From JAJDTQ01 sp965204235 (GTDB lineage Bacteria; Desulfobacterota; Binatia; UBA9968; JAJDTQ01), in assembly GCA_965204235.1 (NCBI GenBank), contig OZ241979.1:3348001-3412000 (forward strand): a stretch of 64,000 nt of DNA. The letters run 5' to 3'. The translations under genes and the position numbers were made by a program. The notes under the pieces were generated by a model that saw only the letters and a program-made list of their open reading frames with translations, searched no databases and was not told where the DNA came from. Numbering within the stretch: position 1 is the first letter of the stretch; each line of letters opens with the position of its first letter. Shown one piece after another: positions 34,423-43,492 of this stretch.

Positions 34423-35310
34423 ATGGATCACGCCATCGTCTTCGCCCTGGGCACGGCGTTCTTCCTTGCGTTGCGAGACGTCTTCGGACGCATGGCCATG
34501 CGCGGCGTCGATCCGCTCCTGGGCACCGCGGCGACCGCGTTCACCGGACTCGTAATCCTGGCCGCGGCGGCGTTCCTGAACGGCGACTTCGACGGGGCTT
34601 GGGCGGGCTGGGGACGGCCCCTGTTCCTCATCGGGCTCGCCGGGATCCTCCGCATTACCGTGGGCCGCACCACCCTGTTCACGGCCATCCAGTACATCGG
34701 CGCGGCCCGTTCGAGCAGCTTCAGCGCCACCAACGTCTTCTTCGCCCTGTTCCTCGGGGTGTTCTTCCTGGACGAGGTCCTGACCCTCCCGCTGGCGGGA
34801 GGCGCCGCCCTTGTGGTGGGCGGCTGCGTGCTGGTGGCCATGAGCCGCGCCCGGGGCGCTGCCGCGGGAACCTGGCGCGGCCATGCGGCCGGCATGTCCC
34901 TGGCCCTTGGCAGCGCCCTCGCCATGGCCCTGTCCGCGGCCCTGACCCGGGTGGTGGTCCACGAGTTCTCGTCGCCCCTCGGGGCGAACTTCTACGCCAG
35001 CGCGGTCGCGCTGCCGAGTTTCCTGCCAGCGGTCTGGAACCGGCCGGTGCGCAGCGCCGCTTCCTGGTCGGCGCGGACCTGGACCCATCTCTGGCTGGTG
35101 GGCCTGGTGTCCGCGGTCGGCACCACCCTGGGCTATTTCGCCCTCCGGTACGCGCCCGTGGTGGTGGTGCAGCCCATCGCACAGACGCGGCCGCTCTTCG
35201 TGCTGCTGATCTCCCGGATCTTCCTCCAGGCCTACGAGTCGGTCAACTGGAAGGTCACGGTCGGCGCTCTGGCCATCGTGCTCGGCGCCGTGTTGCTGAC
35301 GGTGGAATGA
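34423..35310 (+). CDS. EamA-family (DMT) transporter
   Basis: A 295-residue integral membrane protein with ten predicted helices in two EamA repeats. Repeat one runs from MDHAIVFALGTAFFLALRDV to GGAALVVGGCVLVAMS (residue ~140), repeat two from GMSLALGSALAMALSAALTR to VGALAIVLGAVLLTV. The conserved glutamate of helix 4 sits in VFFLDEVLTLPLAGG. Drug/metabolite transporters export or import small organic molecules; substrate unknown. ATG 34423 is divergent from the CoxG gene; the 250 bp between them holds no gene. Confidence 0.9.
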   Translation: MDHAIVFALGTAFFLALRDVFGRMAMRGVDPLLGTAATAFTGLVILAAAAFLNGDFDGAWAGWGRPLFLIGLAGILRITVGRTTLFTAIQYIGAARSSSFSATNVFFALFLGVFFLDEVLTLPLAGGAALVVGGCVLVAMSRARGAAAGTWRGHAAGMSLALGSALAMALSAALTRVVVHEFSSPLGANFYASAVALPSFLPAVWNRPVRSAASWSARTWTHLWLVGLVSAVGTTLGYFALRYAPVVVVQPIAQTRPLFVLLISRIFLQAYESVNWKVTVGALAIVLGAVLLTVE

Positions 35311-35345
35311 CGCCTCGGAGCGCGTCGGCCCCCTGAACCGCGGCC

Positions 35346-35461
35346 GGAACCTCTGTTCAATTCCGGCTCGAGGCGCTTCTCTCCATGAAAGAGCGCGTCC
35401 TTCGACTTCGCTACGCTACGCTCAGGACGAACGGGGGGTAACTGTTCAGAGTGGATCTTCC
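35346..35461 (-). repeat. interspersed palindromic repeat family A, copy 8, plus family B end
   Basis: Starts GGAACCTCTGTTCAATTCCG, contains the reverse core (variant GCTACGCTACGCTC), and ends with AACTGTTCAGAGTGGATC. From about 35455 it continues as the family B fragment CTTCCGGCTTTCGTGTGGGC up to the IS481 element. Confidence 0.8.
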
Positions 35462-35529
35462 GGCTTTCGTGTGGGCAGGGTTTCACGGAGTAAAGTTCCC
35501 TCCCCCCTTGAGGGGGAGGGACAGGGAGT

Positions 35530-36837
35530 GTACAAGCCGGACATGGTTTACAAAACAAACCGGGAACATGGTTTACACGTGATCACCCCCGTTGATGCCA
35601 ATGAGGGGCGGGGGAGATGGACAAGGTGCGTTCGTCGAGGATACCGAGGAGATGAAAGCGGAAGCGAATCTCCCAGCAGTCGTTGTCACAGGGGATGAGG
35701 CCAATGGGTTCCTGGGCGAGGACTTCGGAGAGGTAGAGGAGTTGTCCGCGCCATTTGAACTGGCCGTTGTGTCGCACCCGTCGCACCGTCACCCCCGCAG
35801 GGTATTCCACCTCCGGCAGCCTGTCAGGATAGGGTCGGGTGGAGGGGCAGTGGACTTGTCCGGGAGTGAGACGCTTCAGGGCTTCGTGCGAGCGCTCCCA
35901 GTTGAACTCCTGGACAAAGGCATCGAAACGCCGCTGCTGCTCCGCAAGAGTGTGCGCCGGCGGCTGGATGGCCGCCGCCTTCAGCGATCGGTGCATGCGC
36001 TCATGCCGCCCATTCTCGCTCGGCTTGGCCGGTCGAATCCGCTCCGGTCGAATCCCCAACCGCACCCACCACTTGGACAAATGGCTCAGACCACCCACTG
36101 CCAGAGAAGCAAACGGCGCCCCGTTGTCCGTGCGCAAGCTCTCGGGCAGCCCCTGTTCCCGAAACACCCGCTCCAACCACGGCCTCACCGCAGCCGTATG
36201 GGTGCTGCTCAACCCCCGACACTGCAACACGTAGCGACTGTAGTTGTCCGTCAACGTCAGCGGATAACACCGACCCCCATTGCCCAATCGAAAGTCCCCC
36301 TTGAAGTCCGCACTCCAACTCTGTCCCGGCCCCGTACCCTCCACCAATGCCTGCGGATGCGGCGCTACCCGACGACGCATCCGACGAGACCGCACCAAAC
36401 CCTTCCGCCTCAGTATCTCCCCCGCCGTACTGTCCGCAGGCCACCGCCCCTGTGGCTCCGTCGCCCGCAGCCGATCCATCACCTTCTTCGGCCCAAAACT
36501 CGGATGCCGCAACTTCATCGCCACGATCCGCTCCACCACCTCATCCCCCGTCCTGTTCGGATGCCCGTGCGGGCGCCGCGACCGCTCCCCAAGACCCTCC
36601 ACCCCGTACCGCTGATACCGCTCGATCCACTTGTCTCCCGTCGGACGACTCACCCCGTACTCCCGACACAACTCCCCCTTGCTGTATCCCCCTGTCAACC
36701 ACTCCCCTATGAACCTGACCCGCTGATCCATGGCACACAGCTCCTTCCAAGGCATCGGCTCTCCCTCCTTGCCGATACCCCTTACCGTGTAAACCATGTC
36801 CCCGGTCTATTCTGTAAACCATGTTACCGGTCTGTAC
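35530..36837 (-). mobile_element. IS481-type insertion sequence, ~1308 bp
   Basis: About 50-bp imperfect inverted ends, GTACAAGCCGGACATGGTTT on the left and the complement of AACCATGTTACCGGTCTGTAC on the right. Each end holds two copies of ACATGGTTTACA spaced exactly 25 bp (35541 and 35566; complement at 36788 and 36813), probably transposase-binding sites. One intact transposase gene inside. No unambiguous target duplication was seen. Confidence 0.85.
35583..36755 (-). CDS. IS481-family transposase
   Basis: A 390-residue DDE integrase-fold transposase that looks intact. The N-terminus is a helix-turn-helix (YSKGELCREYGVSRPTGDKW then IERYQRYGVEGLGERSRRPH), followed by the rve core with catalytic residues in SWSADFKGDF, LRTDNGAPFA and KPSENGRHERMHRSLK. 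The C-terminus FNWERSHEALKRLTPGQVH is typical of IS481. The ATG at 36753-36755 has AAGGAGGG eight bases upstream and is preferred over an ATG inside the inverted repeat. The gene may be functional. Confidence 0.9.
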   Translation of the reverse strand: MPWKELCAMDQRVRFIGEWLTGGYSKGELCREYGVSRPTGDKWIERYQRYGVEGLGERSRRPHGHPNRTGDEVVERIVAMKLRHPSFGPKKVMDRLRATEPQGRWPADSTAGEILRRKGLVRSRRMRRRVAPHPQALVEGTGPGQSWSADFKGDFRLGNGGRCYPLTLTDNYSRYVLQCRGLSSTHTAAVRPWLERVFREQGLPESLRTDNGAPFASLAVGGLSHLSKWWVRLGIRPERIRPAKPSENGRHERMHRSLKAAAIQPPAHTLAEQQRRFDAFVQEFNWERSHEALKRLTPGQVHCPSTRPYPDRLPEVEYPAGVTVRRVRHNGQFKWRGQLLYLSEVLAQEPIGLIPCDNDCWEIRFRFHLLGILDERTLSISPAPHWHQRG

Positions 36838-37222
36838 CGGACAAAATCAGTTGGTTACGGAGGGCGGGAGTTTTGAAGGGGGTGTTGATTCTATAACCAA
36901 TTGATTCAGTTGGACTTTCTCGAAAGCGGAGACGGACAGGATCGGTAGAAGGATCTCTCTAAAACATGCCTGAAACGGCAATCCGCGTTCAAATCGACAC
37001 CACCCCTTTCTCCGTGTAACTCCTTGTCGTATATGAAGATTTTCAACCCCATGCGCCCGTTAACCGGACAGCAGTGATGCCGAACCATGCCGAACCGAGG
37101 ACAGCAATGTGGGAATCGGACATCATCGCGTGGAGGGGGTGTCACAACCCACACCAAATCCTGAAGCGCCTTCAGGGTTTGCGGCCGGCGGTTCGCATTC
37201 TTGCCGTGAAAGACCTACAAAG
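36838..37222. other. intergenic region with inverted repeat and family B copy 3
   Basis: Just outside the IS, ATCAGTTGGTTA (36847) and TAACCAATTGAT (36893) form a hairpin arm pair. Family B copy 3 runs 37076-37170 (TGATGCCGAACC to ACACCAAATCCTGAAGCGCC). The stretch 36905-37075 is AT-richer than its surroundings and shows no supported gene. Confidence 0.5.
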
Positions 37223-37332
37223 GGAAGCTCTGAACGATTGCCCCCGTTCGTCCTGAGCGTAGCGAAGCGAAGTCGAAGGACGCGCTTTTTCATGGGGAGA
37301 GGCACCTCGAGCCGGAATGGATCAGAGGTTCC
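37223..37332 (+). repeat. interspersed palindromic repeat family A, copy 9 (full length)
   Basis: A 110-bp full copy: GGAAGCTCTGAACGATTGCC at the left, forward core, AGAGGCACCTCGAGCCGGAA and TGGATCAGAGGTTCC at the right. Nearly identical to copy 10. Confidence 0.9.
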
Positions 37333-37384
37333 AAAGACCCGTATCCCCGGACGCTGGGGCGGCGATCCCCGCAGGAGGACCCCC

Positions 37385-37783
37385 ATGAAGGAGGACAAAG
37401 TCGTCAAGACCGATGCGGAGTGGCGGCGGCAGCTCACCCGCGAGCAGTTCGCGGTGACGCGCAAGAAGGCCACCGAGAGGCCGTTCACGGGCGAGTACCA
37501 CGACAGCAAGGAGGCCGGGGTCTATCGGTGCGTCTGCTGCGGCGCGGAGCTCTTCGACTCCTCCGCCAAGTTCGACTCGGGCACCGGGTGGCCGAGCTTC
37601 TGGGCGCCGGCGAACCTGGAGCACGTGGCCACCGAGGAGGACCGTTCCTTCGGCATGCGTCGGGTCGAAGTCCTGTGCAGCGTGTGCGGCGCCCACCTGG
37701 GGCACGTCTTCGACGACGGACCGGCGCCCACCTACCTCAGGTACTGCATCAACTCGGCGTCCCTGAAGCACGAGAAGGGTTGA
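37385..37783 (+). CDS. msrB: peptide-methionine (R)-S-oxide reductase
   Basis: A 132-residue cytosolic repair enzyme reducing methionine-R-sulfoxide. Two zinc CxxC pairs are visible (RCVCCGAELF and LCSVCGAHLGHVF). The substrate pocket reads FDSGTGWPSFW and the catalytic cysteine is in RYCINSASL near residue 120. ATG at 37385 with GCAGGAGGA upstream. Size and motifs are typical of free-standing MsrB. It lies 89 bp before an M20 peptidase gene. Confidence 0.96.
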   Translation: MKEDKVVKTDAEWRRQLTREQFAVTRKKATERPFTGEYHDSKEAGVYRCVCCGAELFDSSAKFDSGTGWPSFWAPANLEHVATEEDRSFGMRRVEVLCSVCGAHLGHVFDDGPAPTYLRYCINSASLKHEKG

Positions 37784-37872
37784 GGGCGGCGCCCGCGGGC
37801 CGCGTTCCGCCTCGGGCGGAAGGCTCGCGCCGGCAGGCCGCCCGGGAACAACGATCAAGGAGGTTCGATCCC

Positions 37873-39111
37873 ATGGACAGCAAGCAGGTGTTGGCACAAC
37901 TGGACCGCGCGCATCTGGTGGAGATGACCCGTGACCTGGCGGACATCGTCACGATCACGGGCGAGGAACAGCCGGTGGCGGAGTACCTGGGGCGCGAGTT
38001 CGAGCGCCTGGGCATGGAAGTGGAGTACCAGGAGGTGGAGGAGGGCCGCCTCAACGTCGTCGGCACGTTGCGGGGGTCCGGCGGCGGACCGGTGCTGATG
38101 TTCAACGGGCACATGGACCACTTCGACAACCCCGAGCCCACCCGGGTGACCGAGGACCGGGTGTACGGCCGCGGTCTGGTGAACATGAAGTGCGCCTTCC
38201 CCTGCTACGTCACTGCGGTGGACATGCTGCGCAAGGCCGGGGCCGAACTCAAGGGCGACGTCGTCATCTCCGGCGTGGTGGGCGAGATCGAGAAGGCCCA
38301 GGTCAACCGGTTCCACGGCAAGAGCTACCGGGGCGCCGGGGTGGGGGCGCGTTACCTCATGGACCACGGGGTCACCGCGGACATGTGCATCATCGGCGAG
38401 CCCACGGGCCTGCGCATGCAGATCGGCAACGCCGGCCTGGTGTGGGCCGAGGTCACTGTGGAAGGGCCGGCCAAGACCTTCGTCATGAAGGCGTTGGAGG
38501 TGGCCAGGGCGCTACAGGCGTGGGAGGCCGACTATCAGAAGCAGTTCCCGCACCCGTTCATGCTCCCCACCGTCCAGATCGGCGCCATCGACGGCGGCAA
38601 CCCCTTCAAGCCCGGGACCAACCCGGTGACGAAGATCTACGTCATCGTCAAGACGTTGCCGCAGGTCCCGACCATGAAGATCCGGCGGGAGCTGGAAAAG
38701 GTCTGCGCGGCCGCGGCCGCCCGGGAAAAGGACATCACCACCCGGGTGAAGCTCTACCTGTCCACCGACGGCTACGAGATCCCCGAGGACGATTACGTGG
38801 TGAAGGCCATGGGCGCGGCGCACCGGGAGGTCAACGGCAGCCCCATGGAGTTCTCGGAACCGGTGCGCTACGGCATCACCAGCGACGGCTCGCGCATCCA
38901 TCAGTACGGGGTCTCGGTGATCACTTACGGCGCCGGTTTCGGCACCCATCTGGTGGACCCGGACGAGCAGGAGACCGGCGCGGAATGGGACCGGCCTTCG
39001 GGCACGCGGCGGGGCGTGGGCATCCGCAACATGGTCCGCTGCAGCAGCGTCTATGCCCTGGCGGCCCTGGACATCTGCAGCAAGAGCCGCAGTGAGTTGG
39101 GCCTGGACTGA
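37873..39111 (+). CDS. M20-family metallopeptidase/deacylase (ArgE/DapE-like)
   Basis: A 412-residue zinc aminoacylase-type enzyme. Metal and catalytic motifs are MFNGHMDHFDNPEPTR (His, Asp), VYGRGLVNMKCAF, VVGEIEKAQ (catalytic Glu) and CIIGEPTGLRMQIGN (Glu ligand). The dimerisation lid covers about residues 200-310. SDGSRIHQYGVSVITYGAGF is the late His region. ATG at 37873 follows CAAGGAGG. Substrate (N-acyl amino acid, dipeptide or succinyl-DAP) not determinable. The next gene, a binding-protein-like gene, follows after 98 bp. Confidence 0.88.
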   Translation: MDSKQVLAQLDRAHLVEMTRDLADIVTITGEEQPVAEYLGREFERLGMEVEYQEVEEGRLNVVGTLRGSGGGPVLMFNGHMDHFDNPEPTRVTEDRVYGRGLVNMKCAFPCYVTAVDMLRKAGAELKGDVVISGVVGEIEKAQVNRFHGKSYRGAGVGARYLMDHGVTADMCIIGEPTGLRMQIGNAGLVWAEVTVEGPAKTFVMKALEVARALQAWEADYQKQFPHPFMLPTVQIGAIDGGNPFKPGTNPVTKIYVIVKTLPQVPTMKIRRELEKVCAAAAAREKDITTRVKLYLSTDGYEIPEDDYVVKAMGAAHREVNGSPMEFSEPVRYGITSDGSRIHQYGVSVITYGAGFGTHLVDPDEQETGAEWDRPSGTRRGVGIRNMVRCSSVYALAALDICSKSRSELGLD

Positions 39112-39209
39112 CGTCCCGGCGCGGCCCGGGCGGGGGCGCCCCGCGTTCCGGCCCGCCCGCTCCCACAGGACCCCGGCGGAGCGCCGACGCCCCGCCGCGA
39201 GGAGGCCAC

Positions 39210-40094
39210 ATGGAGTTGACACTCGCACACTACCGCAACCGTTTCTGCATGTACCGCACCTACTATGCACTGGGGGCGGGGCTGGTGAGGCCCGAGGGCT
39301 TCGACCTCAAGGTGGTCGAGGTGGCCGACCCGCCGAGCCACGAGCAGGAGGAGGCGCTGATCCGGGGCGACGCGGCGTTCGCCAACCTCTACCTGCCGAA
39401 CTTCCTCAAGCGCAGGCTCGGAGGCGCGCCCATCGTCGGACTGTCCACGGAATGGAAGTCCACCTCCAAGGGCAACGGCGTGTTCGTGCGCAGGGACGGT
39501 CCGGTGCGGACGCCGCAGGACCTTGCCGGCCGCGTGGTCGCGAGCCATCACTCGGACCCCCACGCCATGCACTGCTACCTCTTGCGCAAGCACTACGGGG
39601 TCGATGACGCGACCCTCCGGTGGGAGTCCCATCCCCAGGAGGAGCTCCTGGGGATACTGAAGGAAGGCAAGGCCGACGCCGTGGTGCTCATCGACCAGGT
39701 GTTCTTCCACGGGGAGAACGACCCGGAAGTCCGTTGCCTGTACACGGACGGGGACGCCTGGAGAGGCCTCCACGGGCTGCCGGAGATCATCAAGCACATG
39801 CTCGCCGCCAGGGAGGACGTCCTGCGGGACCATCCGGAGTTCGCCGGGCAGATCCTGGACGCGTGCCGCAAGTCCATCGCCTACAGCGACGCCCATCTCG
39901 ACGAGGTGGCCGACCGGTTCATCGAACGGTACGGCGGCCGCAAGCAGGACATACTCGCCTCCGCCGGCTACCCCAGGATCGAGTTCACCTTTACCGACAC
40001 GGAACGCAGGGAGGCGGAAGCCACCATGGAGATGCTGGTGGAGACCGGCCGCCTCGAAGGCCGCGTGGACCTGTCCCGGGCGTTCGTGGCGTGA
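39210..40094 (+). CDS. THI5/SsuA-type binding-fold protein without signal peptide
   Basis: A 294-residue periplasmic-binding-protein fold (NMT1/THI5-like or 4,5-dihydroxyphthalate decarboxylase-like). Features are MELTLAHYRNRFCMYRTYYA, GFDLKVVEVADPPSHEQEEA, RGDAAFANLYLPNFLKRRLG, and DLAGRVVASHHSDPHAMHCY. The lack of a signal peptide argues against a periplasmic transporter component and for a cytosolic enzyme or binding role. No ABC permease follows. Likely co-expressed with the M20 gene. Function unresolved. Confidence 0.7.
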   Translation: MELTLAHYRNRFCMYRTYYALGAGLVRPEGFDLKVVEVADPPSHEQEEALIRGDAAFANLYLPNFLKRRLGGAPIVGLSTEWKSTSKGNGVFVRRDGPVRTPQDLAGRVVASHHSDPHAMHCYLLRKHYGVDDATLRWESHPQEELLGILKEGKADAVVLIDQVFFHGENDPEVRCLYTDGDAWRGLHGLPEIIKHMLAAREDVLRDHPEFAGQILDACRKSIAYSDAHLDEVADRFIERYGGRKQDILASAGYPRIEFTFTDTERREAEATMEMLVETGRLEGRVDLSRAFVA

Positions 40095-40527
40095 CGCGCG
40101 GGTCTTGACGGCTTTTCCCCGGCTCTATAGTGTGGGCGGCAAATCCATTTTTTAGAGTGACCCTAACCCGTTGAAACTACTAGCAAATTTCCGATTTCCT
40201 GTAAAGAAAAAAGTTGCGGTGCCCCGGCCATTGAAGAGGCGCCGGACGGATTCGTCCGCCAGCGTCCCATCCTGCCACCCTGGGCGCCTCCAAGCTCTCC
40301 CCTGACCCCAAGGCATAGGCAACCGGCAATTGTCGGTTGTGGGTGCGTTCTCGGCGATTGTGGGGGGTGTCTGGAAGGTCAGTCCGGGGTCTCTCTCCGG
40401 CTGGCCATCCGTGGACCTCGCCGCGGCGCCGTCGATGGGGGTCCGGGGTTCCAGCGTCCATCCTGTCCCGTGGACGCCTCCGAAGCTCTGCCGGTAGGGG
40501 TTGGGTAGGGAGAGAGAGAGAGAGAAG
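40095..40527. other. 433-bp gap, no supported gene
   Basis: Starts with TTGACG (40105) and TATAGT (40126) only 15 bp apart, a weak promoter match. An A/T-rich patch follows (about 40140-40215), then GC-rich sequence in which CCATCCTG, GGCGCCTCCAAGCTCTCCC and the related GGACGCCTCCGAAGCTCTGC recur loosely. A GA-dinucleotide run lies at 40509-40527 next to the terminator. Nothing coding is supported. Confidence 0.5.
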
Positions 40528-40570
40528 AAACGCCGCCCCTGTCCATCCTTGGGCGTCAGGGGCGGCGTTT
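40528..40570 (-). terminator. intrinsic terminator of the TbpB-like lipoprotein gene
   Basis: A perfect 14-bp stem (AAACGCCGCCCCTG with CAGGGGCGGCGTTT) and 15-base loop, 15 bp after the stop codon on the minus strand. It is followed in that direction by the pyrimidine tract TTCTCTCTCTCTCTCTC. Confidence 0.85.
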
Positions 40571-40585
40571 CGCGGGGCAGGTTGG

Positions 40586-41776
40586 CTAGGGAGTGTCAGG
40601 GACCAGCTTTCCCCCGAATGCGCCATAGACAAAAAAGCTGTCGCTGTCGTCCCAGTTTTGGCCGCTGCGGTAAGAGTACACCCCTCCCACTTCGCCGCCT
40701 TGATAAAAACTACCCTCCAGTTTGTTAGCGCCTAGTACCCTGTCATCCGTTGTTATGTTATTATCGAAGTACCCTTGATTATCAACAGAAACGTTCGTCC
40801 ATGTGTATGTACCAGTATATGGAATGGAAGTGTTAAGCGTCATGTCTAGCTGGCCCCCTGTAGCACCTGATGTATAGGTCAATTCAAAACTTCCCTGATG
40901 GTAATCGGGACCAACGGAAAATCCCCGATATACCCCCCTAATCGGGTTGGTGTCCCTTATGCCCATGGAAAGAAGAAGTAGGCTAGGATCAGAGCTGTCG
41001 AAATAGGCATCGACGTATTCGTTGCCGGGGAGGGAGCGAATATAGGCAGTCGCATCAGCTGCAATAAAGATGCTATTATCAAGCCAATGACCTTCAAAAG
41101 TTTCGAATTCCGCTGTTGAAGAGGTCACCCCGTCAACCGTGTACTCTATTTCGAAGTTCCTCCTCCCTTCAAAGTATCCAGTTGCTCCATACCGTTCCCT
41201 TACGTTCGCAAGCAGGGTTTTCACTACGGCTTGGCAGGCCGTAACGCCGTCATCACATGAGGATCCTGCGGATGCTTTTGATCGTAGCTCCGTCCGGTGG
41301 TTCATACGATCAACCAGAGTTGGCAGTTGCTCCCAAGTAGGAAGCGAGGGTTCAATGATCCGAGTAGGCGGAGTTACAGGCGGAGTTACAGGCGGAGTAG
41401 GCGGAGGTATATCCGGGAGACCTACAATTTCAATCTGAAGATTACCTGTTATCAAAGTGACAGTACCATCTTCAGCAACCCTGACCCTGCAGTTTTCGCT
41501 TCCGGCAGTACATCGAATCGTGGTCCTACTGCCGCCGGGTTCCTCAACCGTCCGGGACCCACCAGCAGGGATAGTAGTACCTGTCTGCAATCTATGACCC
41601 GTAGGCAGAGGGATAGTTCTTCCGGGTCCATAGGTTTGCGGTGTCGTAGGAGTCGGTGTCGAAGGTTCACCGCCCGAAGGCATACCGGCCATAGACGCGC
41701 CCCTACTTCCGCCGCCACCGCACCCGGCCACCAGCAACGCGCCCGCCAACGCTACCGCCAAGATCATTGTCTTCAT
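40586..41776 (-). CDS. TbpB/Slam-substrate-like surface lipoprotein
   Basis: A 396-residue lipoprotein. The signal is MKTMILAVALAGALLVAGC with lipobox Cys 19. A low-complexity Gly/Ser/Pro/Thr linker (residues 20-55) and a TPPVTPPVTPP repeat (about 125-140) follow. The C-terminal ~200 residues are beta-rich, ending LEGSFYQGGEVGGVYSYRSG and VYGAFGGKL, the GxF-x-E-GG-x-F/GxFGGKR pattern of transferrin-binding-protein-like barrels. Base composition is clearly less GC-rich than its neighbours, and an integrase fragment lies upstream, so transfer is likely. Strong ribosome site AAGGAGG. Ligand unknown. Confidence 0.7.
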   Translation of the reverse strand: MKTMILAVALAGALLVAGCGGGGSRGASMAGMPSGGEPSTPTPTTPQTYGPGRTIPLPTGHRLQTGTTIPAGGSRTVEEPGGSRTTIRCTAGSENCRVRVAEDGTVTLITGNLQIEIVGLPDIPPPTPPVTPPVTPPTRIIEPSLPTWEQLPTLVDRMNHRTELRSKASAGSSCDDGVTACQAVVKTLLANVRERYGATGYFEGRRNFEIEYTVDGVTSSTAEFETFEGHWLDNSIFIAADATAYIRSLPGNEYVDAYFDSSDPSLLLLSMGIRDTNPIRGVYRGFSVGPDYHQGSFELTYTSGATGGQLDMTLNTSIPYTGTYTWTNVSVDNQGYFDNNITTDDRVLGANKLEGSFYQGGEVGGVYSYRSGQNWDDSDSFFVYGAFGGKLVPDTP

Positions 41777-41896
41777 GGGAACCTCCTTCCAGGTTGGCGG
41801 GCGGCGTGCAGGAGTCGAGGGTGTCGGAGAGAGAAACCCCCGGTAGTGGGCTGCACGCCGCCCTTTCCCCTCGCAGACCCACTACCGCCACAAGGG

Positions 41897-42262
41897 TCAA
41901 AGCCTACCCATACAATACCCCCCCCCCCCACCTGTCAACCTTTCTCCACGTCCTCGAAGGACAACCCGGTCACTTGTCCCCGGCCGCGGTTGAACCTGAC
42001 GCCGGAAGTTCTTGAGGGCGCGCCGGCAGAGCTTCCCCCGGGGATCGTCCTTGTCTTCGGAGTCGCACCGCCACCGGGCCGCGGCGATTGCCGTATTCCC
42101 GCAGACGGGAGACTTCCCCCGGTCGAACAGGTATGATAGATAGCCTGCCAGGGTTTCGTCGGTAACGGGCCGTCCCCGCAACCATTTGTCGAGGTTCGCG
42201 AGGGCGTTTAGGTAAGTCTTTCGGGTGCTTTCGGCAACCGGGATTTCGTTGAGGTCAAGCAT
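41897..42262 (-). pseudogene. tyrosine recombinase, N-terminal core-binding domain only
   Basis: The frame starts MLDLNEIPVAESTRKTYLNA and continues LDKWLRGRPVTDETLAGYLS then LFDRGKSPVCGNTAIAAARW, the SAM-like DNA-binding domain of phage integrases. It degenerates after about residue 90 and ends in a poly-C tract (around 41920). The catalytic Arg-His-Arg-Tyr domain is absent. A relic of an integrated element next to the AT-richer lipoprotein gene. Confidence 0.65.
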
Positions 42263-42392
42263 GATGTCTCCCCTCCGTTTTCGGGGATTTTTCCGACTCT
42301 ACCGACTCTACCGAAACATAAAGTTGAATGTTCTGGCAGTGCTGTAAGTCCTCATAAAACCCAGGTTCTCCGTTCGAACGAGGGAGGTTCGC

Positions 42393-43433
42393 ATGAGACG
42401 TTCGATTGCGAAGGCAGTGGCGCTTTCACTGGGCGCGGCCCTGTGCCTTTCCGGCGCAGCGCTGGCGTCGAGCGCCGATCTGGTGGCCGCGGCCAAGAAG
42501 GAAGGCAGGATACGGCTGATCACCTTCTCCAGCTTCAAGAAGGCGGCCGAGGCCTTCCAGAAGAAGTACGGCATCACGGTGGAGGGCACCTACCTGGGCG
42601 CGCCCGGGGTGCTCCGCAAGGTCAGCGAGGAGTCCCAGGCCGGGATCTTCGCCATCGACGTGTTCGGCACGTCGCCCGGGCCGCTGAGCGGACTCAACCA
42701 CTGGACCCTGCCTTTCGAGCCCGAGGGTTACGAGAAGGTGGCGCACCACATGGAGGCGCTCCCCAGGGAATGGAACCAGGTGCCGATCTTCATCCACGTG
42801 GTGGGCGCTTCGTACCACAAGGACCTGATCCCGCCGGAACAGGCTCCCCGGAGCATCTACGACCTGCTCGACCCCAAGTACGAGGGCAAGATCATCTCCA
42901 GGCAGCCGTGGCTGGGTTCCAACTACCTGGTGCACATCGCGTCCTTGCAGGCGTGGTTCGGCGGGGACGAGGAGAAGTGGACCGACTACTGGACGAAGTT
43001 CAAGGCCAACGTCGGGCGGTACGAGCCCAAGTGGGGGCCGATGCACCAGGCGGTGGGCCTCAAGGAGTTTCCGCTGGGCATCTTCACCCTGCCGTACACG
43101 CCCTTCACCTTCGGTCGAAGCTATCCCGGTCTGGGCTATTCGACCTTCCGGGAACCGGCCATCTGGTGGCCCAACATGCTGGCGATCCACAAGAACGCGC
43201 CCCACCCCAACGCCGCCAAGCTCTTCATGGAGTTCGCCATCAGCGCCGAGGGACAGAAGCACTTCGTCGAAGAGGGCCTGATCCCCGCGGACAGCTCCAT
43301 GAAGCCCAGGGAGTCCCTCACGAAGGAGCTCGAAGGCGTCCCCTTCTTCGCCAAGGCGCCGGAGATCATCGCGCACGAGGTGAGCAACAACAAGGATGCG
43401 TGGACCAAGCGGATCCAGGCGCTTTACAGGTAG
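42393..43433 (+). CDS. ABC transporter extracellular solute-binding protein
   Basis: A 346-residue family-1 (iron/spermidine type) binding protein. Residues 1-25 are a signal peptide (MRRSIAKAVALSLGAALCLS, cleavage after ALA). The mature protein begins SSADLVAAAKKEGRIRLITF, with the two-lobed pattern of FutA/AfuA-like proteins (RSIYDLLDPKYEGKIISRQP, NMLAIHKNAPHPNAAKLFME). The many tryptophans in the cleft suggest an organic ligand, but this is inference. Good ribosome site GGGAGG. It faces the permease gene tail to tail. Confidence 0.9.
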   Translation: MRRSIAKAVALSLGAALCLSGAALASSADLVAAAKKEGRIRLITFSSFKKAAEAFQKKYGITVEGTYLGAPGVLRKVSEESQAGIFAIDVFGTSPGPLSGLNHWTLPFEPEGYEKVAHHMEALPREWNQVPIFIHVVGASYHKDLIPPEQAPRSIYDLLDPKYEGKIISRQPWLGSNYLVHIASLQAWFGGDEEKWTDYWTKFKANVGRYEPKWGPMHQAVGLKEFPLGIFTLPYTPFTFGRSYPGLGYSTFREPAIWWPNMLAIHKNAPHPNAAKLFMEFAISAEGQKHFVEEGLIPADSSMKPRESLTKELEGVPFFAKAPEIIAHEVSNNKDAWTKRIQALYR

Positions 43434-43458
43434 CCCGAACCTACAGGTAGCCCGAACG
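43425..43458 (+). repeat. 17-bp tandem duplication across the SBP stop codon
   Basis: TACAGGTAGCCCGAACC is repeated directly; the first unit includes the TAG stop of the binding-protein gene. The protein is not altered. Confidence 0.8.
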
Positions 43459-43492
43459 GAACGGGCCGGGGCGGCGTCTCACGCCCGGCGTC

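Noticed and set aside
39210..40094. ABC transporter periplasmic binding protein
   Set aside because: No signal peptide and no transporter genes beside it; kept as a binding-fold protein of unknown role.
40105..40131. TTGACG-TATAGT promoter-like pair
   Set aside because: Spacer is only 15 bp and no gene follows on the plus strand.
40509..40527. GA-dinucleotide run
   Set aside because: Best explained as the pyrimidine tract of the minus-strand terminator; no independent function seen.
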